Shown here: one piece after another, positions 8,109 through 17,358 of the stretch | Numbering within the stretch: position 1 is the stretch's first letter | Layout: the number at the start of each line of letters is the position of its first letter | Origin: Dethiosulfatarculus sandiegensis | GTDB taxonomy: Bacteria > Desulfobacterota > Desulfarculia > Desulfarculales > Desulfarculaceae | DNA: 64,000 nucleotides | Direction: 5' to 3' | Assembly (NCBI RefSeq): GCF_000931935.2 | Contig: NZ_AZAC01000004.1 | Location: 124,001-188,000, forward strand | Program-made: the position numbers and the translations under genes | The notes under the pieces: generated by a model | Told to the model about the DNA's origin: nothing | The model's input: the letters and a program-made list of their open reading frames with translations, nothing else | The model's database searches: none

Positions 8109-9218
8109 ATGACCTACAGAAAAATACTACTATTAAGCTCGTGCATATTATTTTTCTTGGGTTCGATTGGGGCAGACAGGGCCTGGGCTCAAAAAGGCAA
8201 AAGCCCCCCGGCCGCGTCGGTCAGAACAGCTTTTGTGATTCAGAGGGAAGTGGAGGAAAAGGTAGCCCTTACGGGAAATGTGGAGGCGCATCTTTTTTTG
8301 ACCTTGGCTTCGCGCATTGAGGAGATAGTGGACCGGGGACATGTGGAAGAGGGACAGCGGGTTGAAAAGGGGCAATTATTGCTCAGCCTTGAGGATCAGC
8401 GCCTGAAATTGCACCTGCGGGAGGCCAGGGCCGTGTTGCGGGAAGCCAAGGCGGCTCTTGAGCAAATGCAGCGGGACTTGAAGCGAAAGCAGAGCCTATA
8501 CACTAAAAAGTCGGTTCCGGCCAAGGATATGGAAGATGCGTTTACTTCCGTGGAGCGTCAGCGCGCTCTGATGGATCGGGCCAGGGAAAGGACCGCCATT
8601 TTGGAGCAGGATCTGGCCGACGCCAAGGTCAGGGCACCAACTGCCGGGGTGGTGGTTGAACGCCTGGCCTACCAGGGGGAATGGGTTAAAAAAGGGGGGC
8701 CCGTGCTGAAACTGGCGGTTCTGGACCCGCTCAAGGTTGTGGTGCCGGTGCCGGAGCGTTATGTGCCCAGGTTAAAGCCCGGTTCAAGCGTCAGGATAAC
8801 CGCGGACGCCCTGCCCGGGGAGGTGTTTGAAGGCATAATCAAGGCAGTTATTCCAGAGGGAGACCAAAACAGCCGCACCTTTCCGGTTCAGATCAGGATA
8901 CCCAATCAGACCGGCCACTTAAAACCCGGCATGCTGGCAAGGGTCAGTTTGTCGGTGGGCAACCCCCATCAGGCCCTTTTGGTGCCGAAAGACGCCCTGG
9001 TGATAGCGCCGGGCAACCGATACCAACTGGTGGTGGTTAAAAAGGGCAGGGCAACTCATCTGCCTGTGGAGCTGGTGACTTCGCACAAAGACCTCTGGGA
9101 GCTGAAAGGCCCTTTAAAACCGGGCATGCAGGTGGTGGTTTCGGGCAATGAACGCCTGCGCCCCGGTCAACCGGTTATGGTTCTCGGCAAAAAAGACAAA
9201 AGGGGGACTGATAAGTGA
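8109..9218 (+). CDS. RND efflux membrane fusion protein (first system)
   Basis: A 369-residue periplasmic adaptor. An N-terminal signal peptide ends near GADRAWA-Q. The protein then has the lipoyl half (IVDRGHVEEGQRVEKGQLLL), a coiled-coil hairpin (~100-165, rich in E, R and K), the second lipoyl half (VRAPTAGVVVERLAYQGEWV) and beta-barrel and membrane-proximal domains (LKPGMLARVSL, LLVPKDALV). It overlaps the pump gene by four bases (GTGA), so the two are translationally coupled. No outer-membrane channel gene is adjacent; it may borrow the channel from the second system or another locus. Confidence 0.9.
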   Translation: MTYRKILLLSSCILFFLGSIGADRAWAQKGKSPPAASVRTAFVIQREVEEKVALTGNVEAHLFLTLASRIEEIVDRGHVEEGQRVEKGQLLLSLEDQRLKLHLREARAVLREAKAALEQMQRDLKRKQSLYTKKSVPAKDMEDAFTSVERQRALMDRARERTAILEQDLADAKVRAPTAGVVVERLAYQGEWVKKGGPVLKLAVLDPLKVVVPVPERYVPRLKPGSSVRITADALPGEVFEGIIKAVIPEGDQNSRTFPVQIRIPNQTGHLKPGMLARVSLSVGNPHQALLVPKDALVIAPGNRYQLVVVKKGRATHLPVELVTSHKDLWELKGPLKPGMQVVVSGNERLRPGQPVMVLGKKDKRGTDK

Positions 9219-12200
9219 AGCTGGCCGCCCAGTCCATCAAGCACCCCATTGCCGTGAGTGTGGGGGTGATCCTGCTTTTGATGTTCGGCATTTTGGCCCT
9301 GTTGTCCGTGCCGGTGCAGCTGGTTCCGGATGTGGACCGCCCAATGATCACCGTTACCACTGTCTGGCCTGGAGCCGCTCCCCAGGAGATAGAGCGGGAG
9401 ATAGTTGAGCAACAGGAAAAGCAGCTCAAAAGCCTGGAGAGCCTGGTTCGCATGACCAGTGAATCCACCACCAACCGGGGCAGGGTTATTCTGGAGTTTG
9501 AGGTGGGGACCGATACGGCCGAGGCGCTTTTAAGAGTGAACAACCAGATGCAAAGGGTTAAATCCTATCCCCCCAATGCAGAGAAACCGGTCCTGGTTTC
9601 GGCCAACCAGGATGCCTCTGCCATTGCCTGGATGGTGGTTTTGGCCACCGGTCCCAGGGCCGGGGAGATCTCCAGGTTGCGCACCTTTATCAATGAAAAA
9701 GTGGTTCCTTTGGTGGAAAGGGTGCCCGGCCTGGCTGCGGTGAACCTGTATGGCGGCCAGGACCGGGAGATGCAGGTGGAGGTGGACCCCAAGGCCGTTG
9801 CGGCCCATAAACTCACCATGCGCTGCATCGCCGACCGGCTGGTGGCCGAGAACAACGACTATTCCGGGGGAGGCATAGACGAGGGCAAGCGCCGTTATCA
9901 GGTGAGGGTTAAAAGCCGCTTTGAAAAGCCCCAAGATTTGGAAAAGGTGGTTTTGGCCTATGAGGACGGCGCCCCGGTTTTTCTGGGGGATGTGGGCAAG
10001 GCCAGGTTGGGGTATGCGGTCAAGGACAGCGTGACTTTGAACTTCGGACAGCCGACCATGGCCATGAATGCGATCCGCGAGTCGGGCACCAATGTATTGG
10101 AGGTAATGGCAGCCCTGAAAGAGGCCATAAAAAACGTCAACCAGGAAGTGCTCTCCGAGCTGGATGTAAAAATAACCCAGGTCTACGACGTTACGGAATA
10201 CATTAATCAGGCCATCGCGCTTGTGCGCAACAATATATTTGTAGGCGGCTCCCTGGCCGTGATGGTTCTGCTTATATTTTTGCGCAGCTTGGGGACCACC
10301 TTTATAATCGCCGCTTCCCTGCCCATTAGCCTGATCGGCACCTTTATGATGATGTCGTTGTTCGGGCGCAACATAAATGTGATCAGCCTGGCCGGGCTGG
10401 CCTTTGCCTCGGGCATGGTGCTTGATGCCGCCATTGTGGTTCTGGAAAATATTTTTCGTCTGCGCCAGGAGGGCATGACCAGAAAAGACGCCTCTTACAA
10501 GGGCACGGTTCAGGTCTGGGGCGCCATCCTGGCCAGCACCACCACTACTATCGCCGTGTTTCTGCCGATTATCCGCATCCGGGAAGAGGCTGGGCAGTTG
10601 TTTGCCGATATTGCCATTGCGGTGAGCTTTTCGGTTTTGATCTCGCTTATAGTCTCCATTACCGTGATCCCCACCCTGGCCTCCCGACTGGTCGGCGGGG
10701 GAGAGTCAAATGGCGATCCGGCAAAAAAATCGAGCCTTTCTGCAAGGTTTGGCGGTGCGGTGCGCAGAGGCATTGTGGCCATGGCGCGTGGCCTGGCCGG
10801 GTCAGTCAGCGCCCGGCTGGCCGTGGTGAGTATCATGACCTGCCTGGCCCTGGCCACTGCCTGGTTTCTTTCCCCCAAGGCGGAATACCTGCCGACCGGC
10901 AACAGAAATTTCCTCTTGGGCGTGATGGTCCCCCCGCCGGGCTACAATATGGCCGAGTACGAGAAGGTGGGGCAAGAGATAACCGCCAGGCTTAAGCCCC
11001 ATTGGGGTGACGACCCTCTCACCCTTGGAGGCAATGAAAAGGAACCGGCCATAAAGAGTTTCTTCTTTGTTGGCTGGGGCTCCATGATCTTCATGGGTGT
11101 GGCATCCTGGGATGAAACCAATGTGAGGGGGCTTATCCCGCCTTTGAAAATGGCCCTGGCCCCTGTTCCGGGCATGATACCCATTGTGAATCAGACCAGC
11201 CTTTTTGAAAGGGGGACGTCCCAGGGAAGGACCATTGACCTTGAAATCACAGGGCCGGACTTAAGCCGCCTGGTCAGCCTGGGCGGGCGCTTTTACGGCC
11301 GGATAATGGGGTTGTTGCCCGGCTGCCAGATCCGCCCCATTCCCGGCCTGGAGCTAAGCCGCCCTGAGTTGCGTTTTGAACCGGACAGGGTGAGGGCCGC
11401 TGCCGTGGGGCTAACCGCCCGGGATGTGGGATTCAACCTGGATGTGCTCTGCGAAGGCTCCAAGATTGATGAAGTGAGCCGGGGGGGCTATAACATAGAC
11501 CTGAAATTGATGGCTGCCCCGGATTTGGTGAACAGAACCCAGGATCTGGGCTCCATGCAGTTGAACACCCCTTTGGGCAGCCTGGTGACCCTGGAATCCG
11601 TGGCCCCTCCCAAACTCATCGGCGGTCCCACCCAGATCAACCATATTGAGCGCAACAGGGCGGTTACCTTGCGTATATATCCGCCTGAGCAGATGCCTTT
11701 GGAAGAGGCCATGATCCGCCTGGAAAAAAATATAGTCCAGCCTCTTTTAAGCTCCGGTCAGGTCAGGTCTCCCTTTGATCTCAAACTCTCCGGTACAGCC
11801 GATGACCTTACCAAGACTTATGAGGCCTTAAAAGGCAACTTTTTTCTGGCCATGGCCATAACCTTCCTCCTGATGTCAGCCCTTTTCGGTAGTTATCTCT
11901 ATCCGTTGGTGATCATGTTCACGGTCCCCCTGGCCGCGGCCGGCGGGTTCCTGGGCCTGTGGATTGTGAACCACGCCTTGGTCTACCAACCCCTGGATGT
12001 GCTGACCATGCTAGGGTTTATCATCCTGATTGGAATCGTGGTCAATAACGCCATCCTTTTGGTGGATCAATCCATAAGGGGCATAAGGGAAGACGGCTTG
12101 AGTATTAAGGATGCGGTGGCCGAGGCTGTGCGCCTTAGGGTCAGGCCCATCTTTATGTCCACCCTCACCTCTGTCTTCGGCATGATGCCGCTTGTGCTTA

Positions 12201-12367
12201 TGCCGGGGGCGGGCTCGGAGCTTTACCGCGGCCTGGGAGCGGTTGTGGTGGGAGGGCTGATAGTCTCCACCCTCTTCACCCTGATTATGATGCCCGCTCT
12301 CTTAAGCCTGGTCCTGGATGCAAGACAGGCATTGGCTAAACTCAGGGGGAAGCCTTTTAAGGCTTGA
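9215..12367 (+). CDS. RND efflux pump, HAE-like, with altered proton-relay residues
   Basis: A 1050-residue inner-membrane pump of the RND superfamily with the usual twelve-helix plan: helix 1 near the N-terminus (HPIAVSVGVILLLMFGILAL), two large periplasmic domains and helices 2-6 and 8-12. The helix-4 motif that reads VDDAIVVxEN in AcrB is LDAAIVVLEN here, so the first aspartate (Asp404) is kept and the second is Ala405. In helix 10 the AcrB lysine (Lys940) is replaced by Asn944 (VVNNAILLVD). Proton coupling must therefore differ from AcrB. Substrate is unknown. GTG start overlaps the adaptor gene. Confidence 0.92.
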   Translation: MKLAAQSIKHPIAVSVGVILLLMFGILALLSVPVQLVPDVDRPMITVTTVWPGAAPQEIEREIVEQQEKQLKSLESLVRMTSESTTNRGRVILEFEVGTDTAEALLRVNNQMQRVKSYPPNAEKPVLVSANQDASAIAWMVVLATGPRAGEISRLRTFINEKVVPLVERVPGLAAVNLYGGQDREMQVEVDPKAVAAHKLTMRCIADRLVAENNDYSGGGIDEGKRRYQVRVKSRFEKPQDLEKVVLAYEDGAPVFLGDVGKARLGYAVKDSVTLNFGQPTMAMNAIRESGTNVLEVMAALKEAIKNVNQEVLSELDVKITQVYDVTEYINQAIALVRNNIFVGGSLAVMVLLIFLRSLGTTFIIAASLPISLIGTFMMMSLFGRNINVISLAGLAFASGMVLDAAIVVLENIFRLRQEGMTRKDASYKGTVQVWGAILASTTTTIAVFLPIIRIREEAGQLFADIAIAVSFSVLISLIVSITVIPTLASRLVGGGESNGDPAKKSSLSARFGGAVRRGIVAMARGLAGSVSARLAVVSIMTCLALATAWFLSPKAEYLPTGNRNFLLGVMVPPPGYNMAEYEKVGQEITARLKPHWGDDPLTLGGNEKEPAIKSFFFVGWGSMIFMGVASWDETNVRGLIPPLKMALAPVPGMIPIVNQTSLFERGTSQGRTIDLEITGPDLSRLVSLGGRFYGRIMGLLPGCQIRPIPGLELSRPELRFEPDRVRAAAVGLTARDVGFNLDVLCEGSKIDEVSRGGYNIDLKLMAAPDLVNRTQDLGSMQLNTPLGSLVTLESVAPPKLIGGPTQINHIERNRAVTLRIYPPEQMPLEEAMIRLEKNIVQPLLSSGQVRSPFDLKLSGTADDLTKTYEALKGNFFLAMAITFLLMSALFGSYLYPLVIMFTVPLAAAGGFLGLWIVNHALVYQPLDVLTMLGFIILIGIVVNNAILLVDQSIRGIREDGLSIKDAVAEAVRLRVRPIFMSTLTSVFGMMPLVLMPGAGSELYRGLGAVVVGGLIVSTLFTLIMMPALLSLVLDARQALAKLRGKPFKA

Positions 12368-12881
12368 TATCACGCTGATTAAGTTAAGTAAATCCGGGCA
12401 GTCTCAAGTTAGTCCGGAATTTTTGGCCTGTGTCGGGATCAAGGGGAAAAAGGCTTGAGCCTGATCTTTTTTTGTAACTTTGCCCTGTCTCCCAGCCACT
12501 GTCTGAAGTAGCACCCCCTACATTTTAGGTGCAATATTTAAAGGAATCTGAGAAAAGTCCGCCGGGTCTGTTTCCCCAAGATTTTGGTCTTGGCAGGAGG
12601 CTTTTTCAATTCCCCGAGGGCTGCGTATTGCCCAAAAGGCAACTGACAGGAAATGGCTCAAAGCCTTTTTAAAAGGGAATCGTTGGAGGCTTTTTTATGT
12701 AAAGGCATTTTCTTAACCCGGTGTTAACCGCCCCTGTAGTAGGTTTCTGCCAGATTAAAGATATTAAAGCCACGATAACCTTGCCCCGGCCCCAGGCGAC
12801 GAATATTGGGAAATTTTTTGCCCCAAGGGATGGCAGGGTCGCCTGAAAAGTGCGTGGATTTGAATTAACGAATGCTAAACA
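12368..12881 (+). other. Intergenic gap between the two efflux systems
   Basis: About 510 bases with no convincing gene. Base composition and stop frequency argue against a missed reading frame. It probably holds the promoter of the second efflux operon; no clear terminator hairpin with a T tract was found behind the first pump. Confidence 0.5.
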
Positions 12882-14066
12882 ATGGGAAAAGAATCGAATA
12901 TGTCGATCAGGAAAATGCATCAGCCTTCTCTGCTTATGGCCTTGGCTTTTTTGATATTGCTGACCGGATGTAATGAAGAGACCCAGCCCGGAGCCATGGC
13001 CAGGCCTGCGCCCAAGGTTGATCTTCACACAGTTGAAGCCGTCTCCTACACCTCAAGCACTGAATTGCCTGGCCGCATCGCCGCCCGCAGGGTGGCCGAG
13101 GTGAGGGCAAGGGTGGCCGGTATTGTTTTGAGCCGCAATTTCAAGGAAGGCAGCGTGGTGAAAGAGGGGCAACTGCTCTTTCAGATTGATCCCGCTCCCT
13201 TTGAGGCTGCCCTGGCCAGGGCCAAGGCCTCCCTGGCCACTGCGGAAGCAAGCCTTTTTGAGGCCCGGGAAGTGGTGAATCGCTATAAGTCCCTGGTTGA
13301 GGTCGGAGCCATCAGCCCCCAGCAAAACGACACGGCCATAGCGGTCCTTAAAAGGGCCGAGGCGGCCCGACAGTCGGCCCTGGCCCAGATCAAGACCGCG
13401 AAACTGGATTTGGGCTACGCCTCGGTGCGGGCCCCCATCACCGGCAGGATCGGGCGCGCCCTGGTTAACGAGGGCAGCCTGGTGGGGCAGGGCGAGGCAA
13501 CCCCCATGGCCAAGATTCAACAGCTTGACAAAATTTACGCTGACGTGACCCAGCCGGTCTCGGATTTTCTTCGTCTTAGAAACACCTTGAAAAAGTGCGA
13601 ACTCTCCGGGGAAGAACAGGCCTCGGGCCGGGTTTCGATCCGTCTCCCGGAGATTGATCAGGTCTTTAAGGGACGCCTGTTGTTCTCCGACGTCACGGTG
13701 GATAAGCTCACCGGTCAGGTTTCATTGCGCAGCGAATTTTCCAACCCGAACGGAGTGCTTTTACCGGGGATGTTCGTGCGCTTGAAAATAAACTTGAAAA
13801 CAGACCCCAAGGCCATTTTCATTCCCCAGCGGGCCGTGCAGATGGACCCCAAGGGCAAGGCCTATGTCATGGTTGTGGATAACAAAAACACAGCCGGTGT
13901 GAGGTTTGTCAAAACCGGTGTCATGCAGGGAAACACCTGGCAGGTCCTGGAAGGCCTCAAAGCCGGCGAAAAGATCGTGGCAGGCGGTGTGGACAAGATC
14001 CGGCCGGGAATGCGCCTTCCCCCGACCCGGACAGCGGGCGCGAAATCCAAAAAACTCGAGGGCTGA
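12882..14066 (+). CDS. AcrA-like membrane fusion lipoprotein (second system)
   Basis: A 394-residue adaptor of the AcrA/MexA family. A lipobox is visible in FLILLTGCNEE, so the mature protein should be lipid-anchored and periplasmic. The lipoyl halves read GIVLSRNFKEGSVVKEGQLLF and SVRAPITGRIGRALVNEGSLV, around a helical hairpin (~95-165), followed by the beta-barrel (LLPGMFVRLKI, FIPQRAV). The ATG at 12882 and another at 12900 are both possible; neither has a good ribosome binding site, and the second gives a tidier signal peptide. It is the first gene of an adaptor-pump-channel operon. Confidence 0.92.
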   Translation: MGKESNMSIRKMHQPSLLMALAFLILLTGCNEETQPGAMARPAPKVDLHTVEAVSYTSSTELPGRIAARRVAEVRARVAGIVLSRNFKEGSVVKEGQLLFQIDPAPFEAALARAKASLATAEASLFEAREVVNRYKSLVEVGAISPQQNDTAIAVLKRAEAARQSALAQIKTAKLDLGYASVRAPITGRIGRALVNEGSLVGQGEATPMAKIQQLDKIYADVTQPVSDFLRLRNTLKKCELSGEEQASGRVSIRLPEIDQVFKGRLLFSDVTVDKLTGQVSLRSEFSNPNGVLLPGMFVRLKINLKTDPKAIFIPQRAVQMDPKGKAYVMVVDNKNTAGVRFVKTGVMQGNTWQVLEGLKAGEKIVAGGVDKIRPGMRLPPTRTAGAKSKKLEG

Positions 14067-14200
14067 TTCAAAAAATCGCCTTTAATTCAGATGAGTTGAC
14101 CAGGGCCGGTCGCAGATGATCAGCCCCAACAGGAGATTTTTGCCCTTAAACAGGTTTTTTAAATGAATCTCCTGTTATCCGGCTTGGATGAGGAACACTT

Positions 14201-17200
14201 ATGACCAGGTTTTTTATTGCAAGACCCAATTTTGCCTGGGTCGTGGCTATTTTCATATGTTTGGTGGGCCTTTTGGCCATCCCGTCATTGCCTGTGGAAA
14301 AATATCCCCAGGTGGCCCCTCCCCAGATTTCGATCAGGGTCAACTATCCCGGAGCTTCGGCCAAGGTTCTGACCGATTCGGTGACCAACCTTATTGAAGA
14401 GCAGCTGAACGGCGCCAAGGGCCTCATGTACTACGAGTCCTCCGGCGCTTCAAACGGCATGGCCGAGATCACCGCCACCTTTTTGCCGGGAACAGACCCG
14501 GATATGGCCCAGGTTGACGTGCAGAACCGCATCAGCAAGGCCGAGTCCCGCATGCCCCAGGCTGTCAAACAACAGGGTATAGAGGTAGAACAGGCCAACA
14601 GCGGGTTTTTGTTGATCTATTCCCTGGGCTACAAAGACGGCGGCAAGGGAAGGAATCAGACCAAGCTGGCAGATTTCGCGGCCTCGAACATAAACAACGA
14701 GATCCGGCGCGTGCCCGGGGTGGGCAAGATTCAGTTTTTCGCCTTTGAAAGCGCCATGCGGGTGTGGGTGGACCTGGAAAAGCTCTTGATCTACGACCTT
14801 TCCATGGCCGATGTGAACCGGGCCATCTCGGCTCAGAACGTGCAGGTCCCGGCAGGCAGTTTTGGCGCGCGTCCCAGCCTGAGCGAGCAGGAACTCACCG
14901 CCAGCCTTATCGTCAAAGGCACTTTTGATTCACCCGAGGAGTTTGGCGAAATTGTGCTGCGCACCGAACCGGACGGCTCCCTTGTGCGGTTGTCCGATGT
15001 GGCCCGCCTGGAAGTGGGGCCGGAGAACTATGCCTTCAACTCCCGCTTGAACGGCAAGCCCGCGGCCATTGCCGCGGTAATGCTGGCTCCCGGAGCCAAT
15101 GCGGTGAGCACCGCCTCTGCGGTGAAAAAACGCCTGGAAGAGCTGAAGGCTTCTTTGCCGGATGATATGCGGATCACGGTTCCTTACGACACCTCCAAGT
15201 TTGTGGATGTGGCGATCGAAAAGGTGGTGCACACTCTTTTTGAGGCCGTATTGCTGGTCTTTTTGGTGATGTTCCTCTTTTTACAGAGGTTCCGCTACAC
15301 CCTTATCCCCACCATTGTGGTCCCGGTATGCCTTTTGGGAACCCTGGCGGTTATGTGGGCGCTGGGCTTTTCCGTGAATATGATGACCATGTTCGGCCTG
15401 GTTCTGGCCATCGGCATCCTGGTGGACGACGCCATTGTGGTGGTGGAAAACGTGGAAAGAATCATGGCCGAAGAGGGGCTTTCGCCTCGTGAGGCCACCA
15501 CCAAGGCCATGGACCAGATCACGGGCGCTATTGTGGGCATCACCCTGGTGCTTTCAGCCGTGTTTTTGCCTCTAGCCTTTATGAACGGTTCCGTGGGCGT
15601 GATCTACCGGCAGTTTTCCATGTCCCTGGCGGTTTCCATCATTATCAGCGGTTTTCTGGCCTTGACCATGACGCCCGCATTGTGCGCTTCTTTGCTGAAA
15701 CCCATTGCCAAGGGACACAAGGAAAAGCAAAAGGGCTTTTTCGGGTTTTTTAACCGCTTGTTTGCCCGCCTGACCAATGGTTATGGAAACATGACCGCAA
15801 AGGTGGTTAAAAGGGCCGGACGGATGATGGTGCTTTACCTGGGGCTCTTGGCCCTGCTTGGCTATGGCTACATGAATCTGCCTGAATCTTTTGTGCCGGA
15901 TGAAGATCAGGGTGTTTTTATTGTCAATGTACAACTTCCGGCAAGCGCGACCTATAACCGCACCCTAAATGCCGCAGAATATATGGAAGATTTTCTGAGC
16001 TCCAACCCGGCTACCGAGAACGTCACCACTGTTTTGGGCTTCAGCTTTTCGGGCAGCGGACAGAATGCGGCCCTGGCTTTTCCGGAGCTCAAAGACTGGG
16101 CCGAACGCGGACCCGGTGAATCGGTCCACGGCATCATCGCTGCGGCCAACCGGCATTTCCATAATTTCATAGACGGCAGCCTTTTTGCCGTTAACCCGCC
16201 GGCCATCGACGGCATGGGAAACACCGGAGGTTTTTCCCTGCGCCTGCAGGATAGGGGCGGTCTGGGCAGAGAAGCCCTGACCAAGGCCATGCACCAGGTT
16301 TTGGGACAGGCCAACGGCTCCAAGGTGCTGAAGTATGCCAGGCTGGAAGGCCTTCCGGACGCCCCCCAGCTTCGCCTCAGGATTGACCGGCAAAAGGCCG
16401 AGACCCTGGGGGTCAGCTTCGGCAGCATCAGCACTGTGCTCTCCAGCGCCTTTGGTTCCGCCTTGATCAATGAGTTCACTAAAAACGGCCGGGTGAAAAG
16501 GGTGATAGTGCAGGCCGATAAAATAAACCGCACCACTCCGGAGAGCCTGAAGGACCTGCATGTGCCCAATGCTGCCGGACAACAGGTGCCTTTAACCGCC
16601 TTTACCCAGATGCTCTGGGAAAGGGGGCCGGTTCAGATCAACCGTTACAACGGCTACACCTCCTTCAGCTTATCCGGTGAAGCTGCGCCCGGTTACAGCT
16701 CCGGTGAGGCCATGGCCGAGATGGAGCGCATCTGCGAAGGCCTGCCCAAGGGTGTCGGTTATGAATGGACCGGGCTCTCACTGCAGGAAAAGCTGGCCGG
16801 GGACCAGGCGCCGATCCTTTTCTCTTTGGCCCTTTTGGTGGTCTTCTTACTGTTGGTGGCGCTTTATGAGAGTTGGTCCATACCTTTTTCGGTCATGTTG
16901 ATAGTGCCTGTGGGCGCCTTGGGTGCGGTGGGCGCGGTCACAATGATGGGCATGGCAAACGGGGTTTACTTCAAGGTGGGGCTTGTAACCATCATCGGCT
17001 TAGGCGCGAAAAACGCCATTTTGATCGTTGAGTTTGCCAAGGAGCTTTTCAATCAGGGCGAGAGCCTTGTCAAGTCTGCGGTCGATGCGGCCAGAATTCG
17101 TTTCCGCCCCATTATCATGACCTCCATGGCCTTTATCCTCGGTGTCATCCCCCTGGCCATCGCCACCGGAGCAGGCGCGGCCAGCCAGAGAGGCATTGGA

Positions 17201-17344
17201 ACCGGAGTGATCGGCGGTATGCTCAGCGCCACTGTCCTGGGTGTTGTATTCACACCTGTGTTTTTTGTCTGGGTGCTTTCGGTTTTCAGATCCAAGCGCC
17301 AGGCCATACCCGCCCTGGAAAAGAGCTCCACCACAGCAGCTTAA
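14201..17344 (+). CDS. AcrB/MexB-like RND multidrug efflux pump
   Basis: A 1047-residue pump of the hydrophobe/amphiphile efflux-1 family. The N-terminus MTRFFIARPNFAWVVAIFIC aligns with AcrB. Proton-relay residues are intact: Asp409-Asp410 in GILVDDAIVVVEN (helix 4) and Lys937 in GLGAKNAILIVEF (helix 10). The periplasmic motif PDEDQGVFIVNVQLP is also typical. GAGGA lies upstream of the ATG. It should export hydrophobic drugs or solvents with the adjacent adaptor and channel; the exact substrates cannot be read. Confidence 0.95.
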   Translation: MTRFFIARPNFAWVVAIFICLVGLLAIPSLPVEKYPQVAPPQISIRVNYPGASAKVLTDSVTNLIEEQLNGAKGLMYYESSGASNGMAEITATFLPGTDPDMAQVDVQNRISKAESRMPQAVKQQGIEVEQANSGFLLIYSLGYKDGGKGRNQTKLADFAASNINNEIRRVPGVGKIQFFAFESAMRVWVDLEKLLIYDLSMADVNRAISAQNVQVPAGSFGARPSLSEQELTASLIVKGTFDSPEEFGEIVLRTEPDGSLVRLSDVARLEVGPENYAFNSRLNGKPAAIAAVMLAPGANAVSTASAVKKRLEELKASLPDDMRITVPYDTSKFVDVAIEKVVHTLFEAVLLVFLVMFLFLQRFRYTLIPTIVVPVCLLGTLAVMWALGFSVNMMTMFGLVLAIGILVDDAIVVVENVERIMAEEGLSPREATTKAMDQITGAIVGITLVLSAVFLPLAFMNGSVGVIYRQFSMSLAVSIIISGFLALTMTPALCASLLKPIAKGHKEKQKGFFGFFNRLFARLTNGYGNMTAKVVKRAGRMMVLYLGLLALLGYGYMNLPESFVPDEDQGVFIVNVQLPASATYNRTLNAAEYMEDFLSSNPATENVTTVLGFSFSGSGQNAALAFPELKDWAERGPGESVHGIIAAANRHFHNFIDGSLFAVNPPAIDGMGNTGGFSLRLQDRGGLGREALTKAMHQVLGQANGSKVLKYARLEGLPDAPQLRLRIDRQKAETLGVSFGSISTVLSSAFGSALINEFTKNGRVKRVIVQADKINRTTPESLKDLHVPNAAGQQVPLTAFTQMLWERGPVQINRYNGYTSFSLSGEAAPGYSSGEAMAEMERICEGLPKGVGYEWTGLSLQEKLAGDQAPILFSLALLVVFLLLVALYESWSIPFSVMLIVPVGALGAVGAVTMMGMANGVYFKVGLVTIIGLGAKNAILIVEFAKELFNQGESLVKSAVDAARIRFRPIIMTSMAFILGVIPLAIATGAGAASQRGIGTGVIGGMLSATVLGVVFTPVFFVWVLSVFRSKRQAIPALEKSSTTAA

Positions 17345-17358
17345 AGGAAATTAGCTAA

